Below are positions 7,215 through 15,305 of a DNA stretch of 50,327 nt, one piece after another. The DNA comes from Acidobacteriota bacterium. Lineage in GTDB: Bacteria > Acidobacteriota > Blastocatellia > RBC074. Every line of letters begins with the position of its first letter. Within the stretch, counting starts at the first letter, position 1. A program made the position numbers and the translations under genes. The stretch covers positions 1-50,327 of the forward strand of contig JAHBSF010000036.1 of assembly GCA_019639255.1 (NCBI GenBank). Direction: 5' to 3'. The notes under the pieces were generated by a model. That model was not told where the DNA came from. It saw only the letters and a list, made by a program, of their open reading frames with translations, and ran no database searches.

Positions 7215-9665
7215 ATGGAAGTTATGACGACAGGCATCGAACAGGAAGAAAGAACAGATTCTGAGTCGCCCGATGAGCAACTGCGCATTCCGGATGTGTT
7301 GCCCGTTCTACCGCTGCGCGACATAGTCATTTTCCCATACATGATCGTTCCGCTGTTTGTCAGCCGTGAGCGCTCGATTCAGGCAGTCGATCAGGCGCTT
7401 GCCGAAAATCGGATGATTATGCTTGCGGCGCAGCGCGACCTGGAAAAGGAAGAACCGGGCCCGAGCGATATATTTGAATTCGGCACGGCTGCGATCATTA
7501 TGCGGATGCTCAAGCTTCCGGACGGGCGAATCCGCATTCTCGTGCAGGGTGTTTCGCGCGCACGCATTACTATGATCGAGGAAATGCCGAACTTCCTTCA
7601 GGCCCGGATCGAAACCATGCAGGAGGTAGCGCCTCCGGCTTCGCTCGAAACCGAAGCGCTGCTCAGGAACGTTCGAAGTTCGCTTGAAAAAGCCGTGGCG
7701 CTCGGGAAAAACATCTCGCCCGAAGTCATGGCGATTGTATCGAATCTGGACGAACCGGGAAGACTTGCAGATCTTGCTGCATCAAACCTGGATCTCAAAG
7801 TTGACGATGCTCAATCGGTTCTCGAACAGCTCGATGTGGCCGCGCGCCTGCGGCGCGTCAACGAACTGCTTGCGAAGGAAATCGAAGTCCTGACCGTACA
7901 GCAGGAGATAAATACCCAGGCCAAGGGCGAAATCGACCGCTCCCAGCGCGAGTTCTATCTCCGGCAACAGATGAAGGCAATCCAGGCCGAGCTTGGCGAG
8001 GGTAATGAACTGGCCGAAGACATTGCTGCATACAGAGAGAAACTCGCCAAATCAAAACTCCCCAGTCAGGTGGAAGAAGAGGTCGAACGCCAACTGAAAA
8101 AGCTCGAACGCATGCACCCTGATGCGGCGGAAACCGCGACGCTTCGTAATTGGCTCGACATAATGGTTGCGCTGCCGTGGTCCAAGACTTCCCGCGAAAA
8201 TCTGGATCTGTCGAAAGCCGAGACCATACTCAACGAAGACCATTACGGGCTGGAAAAAGTCAAGGAGCGCATTATTGAAGCGCTCGCCGTGCGCAAATTG
8301 AAAGAAAAACCGAAGGGAGCGATCCTGTGCCTCGTAGGACCTCCGGGAGTGGGCAAGACCTCGCTCGGACGGTCGATTGCCCGGGCGGTTAACCGGAAGT
8401 TTGTGCGACTGTCGCTTGGCGGCGTGCACGACGAGGCCGAAATTCGCGGTCATCGGCGCACTTATGTGGGCGCAATGCCGGGTAGAATCATTCAGTCCAT
8501 TCAGCAGGCCGGAACCAACAATCCGCTGATTATGCTCGATGAAATCGACAAGGTAAGCGCCGACTTCCGAGGCGATCCGTCCTCGGCGCTGCTCGAAGTG
8601 CTCGACCCGGAGCAGAACTTCTCCTTCCGGGACAACTATCTTGGCGTGCCGTTCGACCTCTCGAACGTAATGTTCATGACTACGGCCAACCTCCTCGAAA
8701 CCATTCAGCCTGCGCTGCGCGACCGAATGGAAGTGATACGCCTTTCGGGTTATACGGAAGAAGAAAAACTTCAGATCGCGCGCCGCCACCTGCTTTCCAA
8801 GCAGATGGAGGAAAACGGAATTACGGGAAAAAATCTCACCATTTCGGATTCAGCGCTGCGCGACGTGATTGTGAAATATACGCGCGAGGCGGGATTGCGC
8901 CAACTCGAACGCGAGATAGGCAAGATTTGCCGCAAGGTCGCCAGGCGCGTCGCCGAAGGAAAAACCCGAACGGTGAACGTAACGGTGAAGAACCTTCCCG
9001 ACTTTCTGGGCGTGGCGAAAATCGAACCTGATGAACTGCTCAAACACGATCAGGTCGGCGTAGCAACCGGCCTTGCAGTAACCTCCACTGGAGGCGATGT
9101 CCTTTTCATCGAGGCTATTACCATGAAGGGCAAAGGCGCGCTGCAGCTTACCGGGCAACTCGGCGACGTGATGCGCGAATCGGCGCAGGCAGCCTATTCG
9201 TATGCGCGCGCCCGCGCCAGGGATCTGGGTATCGATGAAGACAAGTTTTCGCAGACCGATGTTCACATTCATATTCCGGAGGGCGCTATCCCGAAGGACG
9301 GTCCGTCTGCCGGTATTACAATGGCAACTGCGCTTGTTTCGGCGCTTTCCGGACGAAAAGTCAGAAACACGGTAGCGATGACGGGCGAGTTGACGCTGCG
9401 AGGCGAAGTACTCCCGATAGGCGGTGTAAAGGAAAAGGTTCTGGCTGCGCACCGCGCACAGATACAAAAGGTGATACTCCCGGCTCTCAACAAAAAGGAT
9501 ATGGAAGAAGTTCCTAAAGAACCGCAGCGCGATATGCAGTTTGTGTTTGCTGATAATATTCGCCAGGTGCTCGACGAGGCGCTGATGCCGCCCGACAGTC
9601 CGGAGAATTCCGCAGCAGACCCAGGCGCTGCGGAAAATCCCGCGCCCGATGGTGCGGGAAAATGA
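7215..9665 (+). CDS. lon: ATP-dependent protease Lon (LonA type)
   Basis: An 816-residue cytoplasmic AAA+ serine protease. The N-terminal substrate domain covers about residues 28-220, with LPVLPLRDIVIFPYM typical. A helical segment follows, then the ATPase with Walker A GPPGVGKTS near residue 375 and Walker B LIMLDEID near 440. The protease domain carries the Ser-Lys dyad: S698 in PKDGPSAG and a lysine of the GGVKEK motif at 739-741. All catalytic parts are present. The C-terminal tail after about 790 is Pro/Ala/Glu-rich and probably disordered. The ATG at 7215 gives the usual acidic N-terminus; another ATG lies three codons later. Confidence 0.97.
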   Translation: MEVMTTGIEQEERTDSESPDEQLRIPDVLPVLPLRDIVIFPYMIVPLFVSRERSIQAVDQALAENRMIMLAAQRDLEKEEPGPSDIFEFGTAAIIMRMLKLPDGRIRILVQGVSRARITMIEEMPNFLQARIETMQEVAPPASLETEALLRNVRSSLEKAVALGKNISPEVMAIVSNLDEPGRLADLAASNLDLKVDDAQSVLEQLDVAARLRRVNELLAKEIEVLTVQQEINTQAKGEIDRSQREFYLRQQMKAIQAELGEGNELAEDIAAYREKLAKSKLPSQVEEEVERQLKKLERMHPDAAETATLRNWLDIMVALPWSKTSRENLDLSKAETILNEDHYGLEKVKERIIEALAVRKLKEKPKGAILCLVGPPGVGKTSLGRSIARAVNRKFVRLSLGGVHDEAEIRGHRRTYVGAMPGRIIQSIQQAGTNNPLIMLDEIDKVSADFRGDPSSALLEVLDPEQNFSFRDNYLGVPFDLSNVMFMTTANLLETIQPALRDRMEVIRLSGYTEEEKLQIARRHLLSKQMEENGITGKNLTISDSALRDVIVKYTREAGLRQLEREIGKICRKVARRVAEGKTRTVNVTVKNLPDFLGVAKIEPDELLKHDQVGVATGLAVTSTGGDVLFIEAITMKGKGALQLTGQLGDVMRESAQAAYSYARARARDLGIDEDKFSQTDVHIHIPEGAIPKDGPSAGITMATALVSALSGRKVRNTVAMTGELTLRGEVLPIGGVKEKVLAAHRAQIQKVILPALNKKDMEEVPKEPQRDMQFVFADNIRQVLDEALMPPDSPENSAADPGAAENPAPDGAGK

Positions 9666-9735
9666 GCACTTCCCAAACACCGTACCCGTGGAACGTGTTT
9701 TCACCCAGCGAATTTATCTTAGAACATATTTTAAC

Positions 9736-9928
9736 AGCCCCGAAGGGGCGTAAGATCTGTAGCCTGGTGCGCGAGCGCCAGGTCAAATCGAGAAATGCGT
9801 CCGAGCCCTGAAAGGGCGAAAGACCTATACAGCGATGATCTTCCGCCCTTTCAGGGCTGGAATTGATGTTGGACCGATACCCAGGGCTTACGCCGCTGGG
9901 CTACAGTTCTCACGCCCCTTCGGGGCTT
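9736..9928. repeat. Composite REP-like palindromic element
   Basis: This fills most of the 447-nt gap between lon and the receiver gene. The outer arms AGCCCCGAAGGGGCG and CGCCCCTTCGGGGCT pair over a distance, each also being a small hairpin. Just inside, TGTAGCC pairs with GGCTACA. A local hairpin (CCTGG...CCAGG) sits at 9764-9782. A second module, AGCCCTGAAAGGGCG against CGCCCTTTCAGGGCT, forms the middle. Elements of this general look are common between genes in several bacterial phyla, from general recollection. The rest of the gap shows no gene or clear terminator. Confidence 0.85.
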
Positions 9929-10112
9929 TAAAACACGCTCTTAAATACGATTGATGACTGAACGTTGCTCCGCAGAGGCCCGGTAAGTGTTTGGGCACAG
10001 CGCTTGCTCTTATCTTGATCAAACAACCCTCAAGGGCGCCCCACCGCCCGAGAGTATTGGTGGTCAGAACCAGACAAGCGGGGTGCGAGCGATGAACTAC
10101 TGGAGTGGAGCA

Positions 10113-10538
10113 ATGACGGTTGAGTTGGAAAGCACAGTACGACCGGCCAGGATTCTGGTGGTAGATGACGAGAGGCATATTGCACGGCTTCTTGAGTACG
10201 TGCTCAGGAAAGAAGGCTACGAAGTACAGATAGCGCACGACGGCGAGGCTGCATTGGCTGCAGTAGAACATACGCAACCCGACGCCGTACTGCTGGATCT
10301 GGTACTGCCGGGCATTTCGGGCCTAGAAGTGTTGAAAGCATTAAGGTCGGACAAGCAACGAGCAGGGCTGACGATTGCCGTGTTATCGGCGCGTTCATTT
10401 GAAGATATGCCGTCGGAGTTGATCGAAGCGGGGGCGAATTTTCATTGCACCAAACCCGTGGCCCCCTCGACGCTGCTCAGGAAACTTGTTGACGTCGGCG
10501 TCCCCCCGAAGTTGAACGTGCAGGCGCAACCATTCTGA
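10113..10538 (+). CDS. Single-domain response regulator (receiver protein)
   Basis: A 141-residue CheY-like receiver with no output domain. The acidic pair is in ILVVDDERH near residue 12. The phospho-acceptor Asp is in AVLLDLVLPG near residue 58, the switch Ser is in AVLSARS, and the Lys is in HCTKPV. The frame is open upstream to 9987. The ATG at 10113 has GGAG 7 nt away; the ATG at 10092 is the alternative. The upstream part overlaps intergenic sequence and has no domain. No histidine kinase is adjacent. It precedes the phosphatase-kinase-STAS gene by 136 nt and may feed a two-component signal into that cluster; this is inferred from neighbourhood only. Confidence 0.9.
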   Translation: MTVELESTVRPARILVVDDERHIARLLEYVLRKEGYEVQIAHDGEAALAAVEHTQPDAVLLDLVLPGISGLEVLKALRSDKQRAGLTIAVLSARSFEDMPSELIEAGANFHCTKPVAPSTLLRKLVDVGVPPKLNVQAQPF

Positions 10539-10552
10539 CCAGGAACTCTGTT

Positions 10553-10570
10553 CCGGCGCCCTTCAGGGCT
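10553..10570. repeat. Fragment of the REP-like element
   Basis: CGCCCTTCAGGGCT here matches, with one base missing, the inner hairpin arm of the composite element at 9843-9858. It is a remnant only, just before palindromic element copy B. Confidence 0.5.
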
Positions 10571-10611
10571 AAACCGATCCACAAAAGATTGGTACACAGC
10601 GTGAGACAGCA

Positions 10612-10674
10612 AGAGAGATAACGGAACAGACGAAATAAGACGGAAACTACGAACTTTTCCGTAATTTTCGTTTC
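10612..10674. repeat. Palindromic element, copy B (right arm truncated)
   Basis: The left arm AGAGATAACGGAACAGACG and onward is intact. The loop and the first 15 or so bases of the right arm (CCGTAATTTTCGTTT) are present, and then the element stops. The ATG of the downstream gene begins exactly where the right arm breaks off. In other copies the sequence at this point continues CATTTCG or TATTTCG. Confidence 0.9.
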
Positions 10675-13083
10675 ATGACCATGACCCTGCATCACTCCCA
10701 GTTTGCGTTGCAGGACGAAGCCGAGGAGGTCGGCAGGGTTCGTCTTGCGCTTGCCTCTGAAGTTCGCCGCGCAATCAACGGCGTTGCCTCGCGCGCCGGT
10801 ATTTCCGTCATCCTCCATTACGATACAGGTTCCGAACAGTTATCCGGATCGCCCGTAACGGGCGAGTCTCCCGAAGCTGAAGAACCGGGCGTACTCAAGC
10901 GAATTCCGGCGGTATACGACGGGCGTAAACTCGGCGAGATAACGATTCTTGATACACCCGGCGCCTCATCATTGCTTCCCGCAATCGAATACCTGATAGA
11001 AACTGCATTTCAACAGTTCGCCGTATCGCGCCAGGAAGAAGCGCTGCTGGAAGAACTCAGCGCGAGCTGGGAGAGCCTCGAAGCTGTATACGAAATAAGC
11101 TCCGATTTGCGCACCATTCAGACTCCGAATGAACTGCTGGACAGAATCGTGCGTCGCGCTGCGGCAATCGACGAAAATCTTTCGGTAGTACTATGGATCG
11201 GAAGAGATGGACGCCTTGAGCCGCTCGCATTGTTCAATGCAACGGCGCCTGATAAGGGCCTGGAAGACGGGCTTGTCGGACGGTCGATTGCCGAGCGAAA
11301 GGCAGTAGTCCTGAATGGCAGGGCCAAAATTGCAGCCTCTGGAAACGATGTTGAACTTGAGCGCGCCAACGGAGTCGCGATTGCCCCTATAGCAACCAGG
11401 CAGGGGCTGCTGGGTGCGCTCGAAGTCTGGAAGGAAGGCGGCGAGAGTTCGTTTGATTCGCATACTATTCGCCTGATTCAGGCGCTGGCCTTGCAAGCCG
11501 CGATGGTGGTGGAGAACGATCGCCTGCATCGGGCGTCGCTCGAAAGTCAGCGCCTTCGCCAGGAAGTAGAAATCGGCTCGAAGATTCAAAAGACATTATT
11601 GTTCGGGCAGCCTCCGCATACGGCAGCCGGGCTTGAAATAGCAGCACTTACACTTCCTTCGCAGTTTATCGACGGCGATTTCTACGACTTTTTCGACCAC
11701 AGCGCCGCCTGTCTGGATCTCATTGTGGGCGACGTTATGGGCAAGGGCATTCCGGCGGCGCTGCTGGGTGCGGCGACTAAGAGCCATTTTCTGCGCTCGC
11801 TGAGCCGCCTTCTTGCGTCGACGCCGAACGGACAGTTGCCGCCGCCCGAAGAAATCGTGATGATTGCACACAGCGAAGTCACCGGTCAGATGATCGAACT
11901 CGACAGCTTCGCTACATTGTGTTTCGCACGCTTCGATACCGCGTCATCCCGACTCACTTTCGTTGATTGCGGGCATACGCCGACCATCCACTACCACAGC
12001 CGCAGCCAGACAACCAGACTTCTCAAAGGCGACAACATGCCGCTTGGGTTCAGCGAGGGTGAGCGGTATCGCCAGAATTCCGTGTCCTTCAAACCCGGCG
12101 ACGTATTCCTGTTTTATTCAGACGGGTTGACCGAAGCGCGAAACCCGCAAGACGAGATGTTCGGCGAGGAGCGGTTGGCGACTTTCGTACGCATCAACAG
12201 CAACCTTCCGCCCGGCGAACTGGTTGCCAACATCCGCGCTGCGGTAGTAGAGTTTTGCGGGACGGAAAAGTTCGCCGACGATTCAACCTGTATCGCCGTC
12301 AGGATACGGCCTGATCATTTCGAATCGAAGCTCGTCATCACCAGTGAACTCGACAATCTGGCAGCCGTGCGCGAATTCGTACGAAGCGCGTGTCGTGATT
12401 TAACCGGGGGAAGAGTCGATCCGGAATCTGCGAGCGGCCTCGAACTCGCCGTCAATGAAGCTGTAACGAACGTGATTCGCCACGCATACAGCGGGCGATC
12501 GGACCGGGAAATCGAAATCATCGCCGTTGGATCATCGGACAGGCTCGCATTTTCGCTGTGCCATACCGGCGAAGATTTCGACCCGTCGGCGGTTCCTGAA
12601 CCATCGTTCGACGGCAGTCGTGAGGGTGGTTTCGGTTTATTCATAATCGAACAGTGCACGGATGAAGTAGGTTATACGCGTGACGAGCAGGGCCGTAACT
12701 GCATCAGGCTCGTCAAACACCTAAAGACCAGGGAGCCACAGGAAATGGAATTTAATATCGAACTTTCGGGCGATGTCGCCATACTGACCGTACCCGGAGA
12801 TCATCTCGACGCCGGCAACGCCAAAGACTTCAAGCGGGATGTTGCGCCGATGATCGCCGCTTACAAACAGCTTGCATTCGATATGAGCAACCTGCAGTTT
12901 GTCGACAGCTCGGGCCTCGGGGCGCTGCTCGGCTGCCTGCGGCAGATGAACAGCATCGGCGGCGAGTTGAAACTCTTCGGCCTGACTAAACCCGTCAGAG
13001 CCCTGATCGAACTCGTACGCATGCACCGCATCTTCGATATCTACAATACCCGCGAGGAAGCACTCGTCGCATTCGGGAAATGA
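10675..13083 (+). CDS. GAF / SpoIIE phosphatase / RsbW-like kinase / STAS fusion regulator
   Basis: An 802-residue soluble protein holding a whole partner switch. The N-terminal region (1-130) is unassigned. A GAF-like sensor domain covers about 150-300, followed by a coiled linker. The PP2C/SpoIIE phosphatase is at about 310-545, with metal-site motifs DGDFYDFF near 331, GDVMGKG near 352, YSDGLTEA near 482 and DDSTCIAV near 536. The GHKL ATPase of the RsbW type is at about 550-690, with N-box ELAVNEAVTNVIRHAY and the GGFGLFII glycine loop. The STAS domain is at 691-802, with phospho-acceptor motif VDSSGLGAL. In known systems these are separate proteins that phosphorylate and dephosphorylate one another. 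The start lies at the broken end of an element copy and has no Shine-Dalgarno sequence; ATG 10681 is an alternative. The stop overlaps the sugar transferase start (ATGA). Confidence 0.9.
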   Translation: MTMTLHHSQFALQDEAEEVGRVRLALASEVRRAINGVASRAGISVILHYDTGSEQLSGSPVTGESPEAEEPGVLKRIPAVYDGRKLGEITILDTPGASSLLPAIEYLIETAFQQFAVSRQEEALLEELSASWESLEAVYEISSDLRTIQTPNELLDRIVRRAAAIDENLSVVLWIGRDGRLEPLALFNATAPDKGLEDGLVGRSIAERKAVVLNGRAKIAASGNDVELERANGVAIAPIATRQGLLGALEVWKEGGESSFDSHTIRLIQALALQAAMVVENDRLHRASLESQRLRQEVEIGSKIQKTLLFGQPPHTAAGLEIAALTLPSQFIDGDFYDFFDHSAACLDLIVGDVMGKGIPAALLGAATKSHFLRSLSRLLASTPNGQLPPPEEIVMIAHSEVTGQMIELDSFATLCFARFDTASSRLTFVDCGHTPTIHYHSRSQTTRLLKGDNMPLGFSEGERYRQNSVSFKPGDVFLFYSDGLTEARNPQDEMFGEERLATFVRINSNLPPGELVANIRAAVVEFCGTEKFADDSTCIAVRIRPDHFESKLVITSELDNLAAVREFVRSACRDLTGGRVDPESASGLELAVNEAVTNVIRHAYSGRSDREIEIIAVGSSDRLAFSLCHTGEDFDPSAVPEPSFDGSREGGFGLFIIEQCTDEVGYTRDEQGRNCIRLVKHLKTREPQEMEFNIELSGDVAILTVPGDHLDAGNAKDFKRDVAPMIAAYKQLAFDMSNLQFVDSSGLGALLGCLRQMNSIGGELKLFGLTKPVRALIELVRMHRIFDIYNTREEALVAFGK

Positions 13084-13835
13084 ACGCATCGGATCGAAAC
13101 ATCGCAGCAGCCGGTTCGCACCGCGTAGAGCTTCTGGAGGAACTATACCGGCGCTACGGCACCGCCTCGAGCAGCCGCCAGGCCCGCATGCGCTTCTGGT
13201 GGAAACGATATAGCTGGGCGGTCGTAGTCGGAGGCGCACGCGCGCTAAAACGCCTGCTCGATGTGATAGGCGCATTGACGCTTTCGGTAGCTCTTTCTCC
13301 CGTTTTTCTGTTGATTGCGGCGCTCATAAAGCTCACCGACCGGGGCCCGGTGTTGTTCTGGCAAAAACGCGTAGGCCGCTGGGGCCGTGAATTCTGGTTC
13401 CCGAAGTTTCGGTCGATGGTAGTCAACGCCGAACAACTGAAGGACAAATTGCTCGAACAGAACGACCACGGCCAAAGCGTGACGTTCAAGATGAAGCACG
13501 ACCCCCGTATTACCTGGATAGGGCGGATCATACGGCGCGGCAGTCTGGACGAGTTGCCGCAACTTTGGTGCGTCCTCAAGGGCGAAATGTCGCTGGTTGG
13601 GCCGCGCCCTCCGGTTCCGCGCGAGGTTGCGCTCTATACGCTCTCGGACAGGCGCAGGCTGGATGCGATGCCCGGTCTTACCTGTATCTGGCAGGTAAGC
13701 GGACGCGGAGATATTCCCTTCCCCGAGCAGGTTGCTCTCGATGTTCGTTATATAGAGAGTCAGAGCCTTTGGCTCGATATAAAATTGTTATTTCAAACCA
13801 TACCGGCAGTGCTTCTCGGCAAGGGAGCATATTGA
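13080..13835 (+). CDS. Bacterial sugar transferase (polyprenyl-phosphate phosphoglycosyl transferase)
   Basis: A 251-residue member of the WcaJ/PglC-type monotopic PGT family. It would move a phospho-sugar from a nucleotide sugar to undecaprenyl phosphate, the first membrane step of a polysaccharide. A soluble N-terminus of about 50 residues precedes the membrane hairpin (about 62-85). Then come VLFWQKRVGRWGREF, FPKFRSM, the catalytic Asp-Glu pair D157-E158 in GSLDELPQLW, GEMSLVGPRPP, and PGLTCIWQVSGRG. All key motifs are intact. The start overlaps the regulator stop by 4 nt and the stop overlaps the next start by 1 nt (TGATG), so the three are translationally coupled. The sugar is unknown. 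Confidence 0.93.
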   Translation: MNASDRNIAAAGSHRVELLEELYRRYGTASSSRQARMRFWWKRYSWAVVVGGARALKRLLDVIGALTLSVALSPVFLLIAALIKLTDRGPVLFWQKRVGRWGREFWFPKFRSMVVNAEQLKDKLLEQNDHGQSVTFKMKHDPRITWIGRIIRRGSLDELPQLWCVLKGEMSLVGPRPPVPREVALYTLSDRRRLDAMPGLTCIWQVSGRGDIPFPEQVALDVRYIESQSLWLDIKLLFQTIPAVLLGKGAY

Positions 13836-15280
13836 TGCCCGGCCCCCCACGTCCAAACGAAACCGCAGACGCTGCGACTCCTGGCAAAGCGGATAACGCT
13901 TCCGCAGACGGGGCAACGCGGTTCCATCAAGATACGCTTGAGCAGGATCTTTACAGGCGATTTTCGAGAAAAGGAATTCGCAACCAGCGTGTCCGCCGAT
14001 TTTACAGCAGCGCCTCCTGGCATCTGGTCGTTCAGACATCGAGGCTCCTTCGTCGCGCGCTCGATGTAATGGTTTCGGCTCTTGCGCTGATCGTGTTGAG
14101 CCCGGTGCTCGTGATGGCTATGCATCTTGCGGGCGGGAAATGGAAACGCACCAGTCGCGTCGGACGCTGGTGCGAGCCATTCGATCAATTATCTCTGGCT
14201 TTGCCGAAAGGTGCGCTGGGGCGTGTAATTAGTGCAACAGGATTCGATCGACTTCCAGCGCTTGTAAACGTGCTGCGCGGGGAAATGTCGCTCGTAGGGC
14301 CTCGCGCTGCGGCGCCCGGCGAGTTGAGTCCGCAGCAACGCCTTGCGCGGCGCAGATATGATGTACGCCCGGGGCTCATATCGCCTTGGTGGATACGGCA
14401 GCGAGCCAATATCGCATACGGCAGCGAAGCGGAATCCGACGCCGAATACATCGAATCTCAGAGCCTTCGAGGCGACATCGGCCTGATGTTGAGGGCTGCG
14501 CCGGCGGCGCTTTTCGGCGGCCCGGCCGGCGCTGCGGCCGACGTCGTCAAACTGCTCGGACTGCGTGTTGACAATCTGACGATGAGCGAAGCAGTGGAAT
14601 CCATCCTTGCGCTGATGGATTCGGAACAAAGATCTCAGGTGGCATTTGTAAACGCCGATTGCGCCAATATCGCTTTCAGAAACCACGATTACCGCAGCGT
14701 ATTGAATGACGCAAGGTTAACGCTCGCCGACGGCATCGGGATGAAGCTGGCGGGAAAGCTTCTGGGTTGCGAGATAAGACAAAACGTCAACGGCACTGAT
14801 CTGTTTCCTCGCCTATGCGCCGCGATCGAAGGCACGGATCGAGGTATCTTCCTGCTCGGCGCACGACCCGGTATTGCCGAAGCCGTCCGGGAGTGGATCG
14901 GCCAAAACCATCCCGGAGTTTTGGTGAAGGGAATACATCACGGGTACTTCACTCCCGAAGAAGAACCCGAGGTGATTCGGAAAATCGCGCAATCGGGCGC
15001 TTCCCTCCTGCTCGTTGCCTTCGGCGCCCCGCGACAGGATCTCTGGGTCGGCGAACATTTGGGGGAAACCGGCGTGAAGGTTGCTATGGGGGTCGGCGGT
15101 TTGTTCGATTTTTATTCGGGCCGCATGCCTCGCGCACCGCTTTGGATGCGCGAAATCGGGATGGAGTGGTTTTACCGGTTTCTGCAGGAGCCGGGCCGTA
15201 TGTGGAAACGTTACTTCGTGGGAAATGCCGTGTTTCTTTATCGCGTGATAAGAGAACGACTGCGGTCCCAGCATTCGTGA
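13835..15280 (+). CDS. Degenerate sugar-transferase domain fused to WecG/TagA/CpsF glycosyltransferase
   Basis: A 481-residue protein. Residues 1-50 are low-complexity. Residues about 60-225 form a shortened PGT-like domain with a membrane hairpin near 72-92. It keeps VLRGEMSLVGPR, VRPGLI and AEYIESQSL but lacks the KFRSM region, and the catalytic Asp-Glu is Asp138-Arg139 (GFDRLPAL). Residues about 240-470 are a WecG/TagA/CpsF family glycosyltransferase with LTLADGIGMKLAGKLLG, the VNGTDLF motif, and FGAPRQDLWV; this half looks complete. It would add the second sugar, while the first half may serve as a membrane anchor or partner. A longer open frame from 13565 overlaps the previous gene and was trimmed to the ATG with GGGAG upstream. 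Confidence 0.88.
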   Translation: MPGPPRPNETADAATPGKADNASADGATRFHQDTLEQDLYRRFSRKGIRNQRVRRFYSSASWHLVVQTSRLLRRALDVMVSALALIVLSPVLVMAMHLAGGKWKRTSRVGRWCEPFDQLSLALPKGALGRVISATGFDRLPALVNVLRGEMSLVGPRAAAPGELSPQQRLARRRYDVRPGLISPWWIRQRANIAYGSEAESDAEYIESQSLRGDIGLMLRAAPAALFGGPAGAAADVVKLLGLRVDNLTMSEAVESILALMDSEQRSQVAFVNADCANIAFRNHDYRSVLNDARLTLADGIGMKLAGKLLGCEIRQNVNGTDLFPRLCAAIEGTDRGIFLLGARPGIAEAVREWIGQNHPGVLVKGIHHGYFTPEEEPEVIRKIAQSGASLLLVAFGAPRQDLWVGEHLGETGVKVAMGVGGLFDFYSGRMPRAPLWMREIGMEWFYRFLQEPGRMWKRYFVGNAVFLYRVIRERLRSQHS

Positions 15281-15305
15281 TGAAAGTCCGGTGGAGGACA
15301 TTTGC

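Noticed and set aside
13565-13834. N-terminal extension of the WecG/TagA fusion.
   Set aside because: It overlaps the sugar transferase gene in another frame; the TGATG start with GGGAG fits the real protein.
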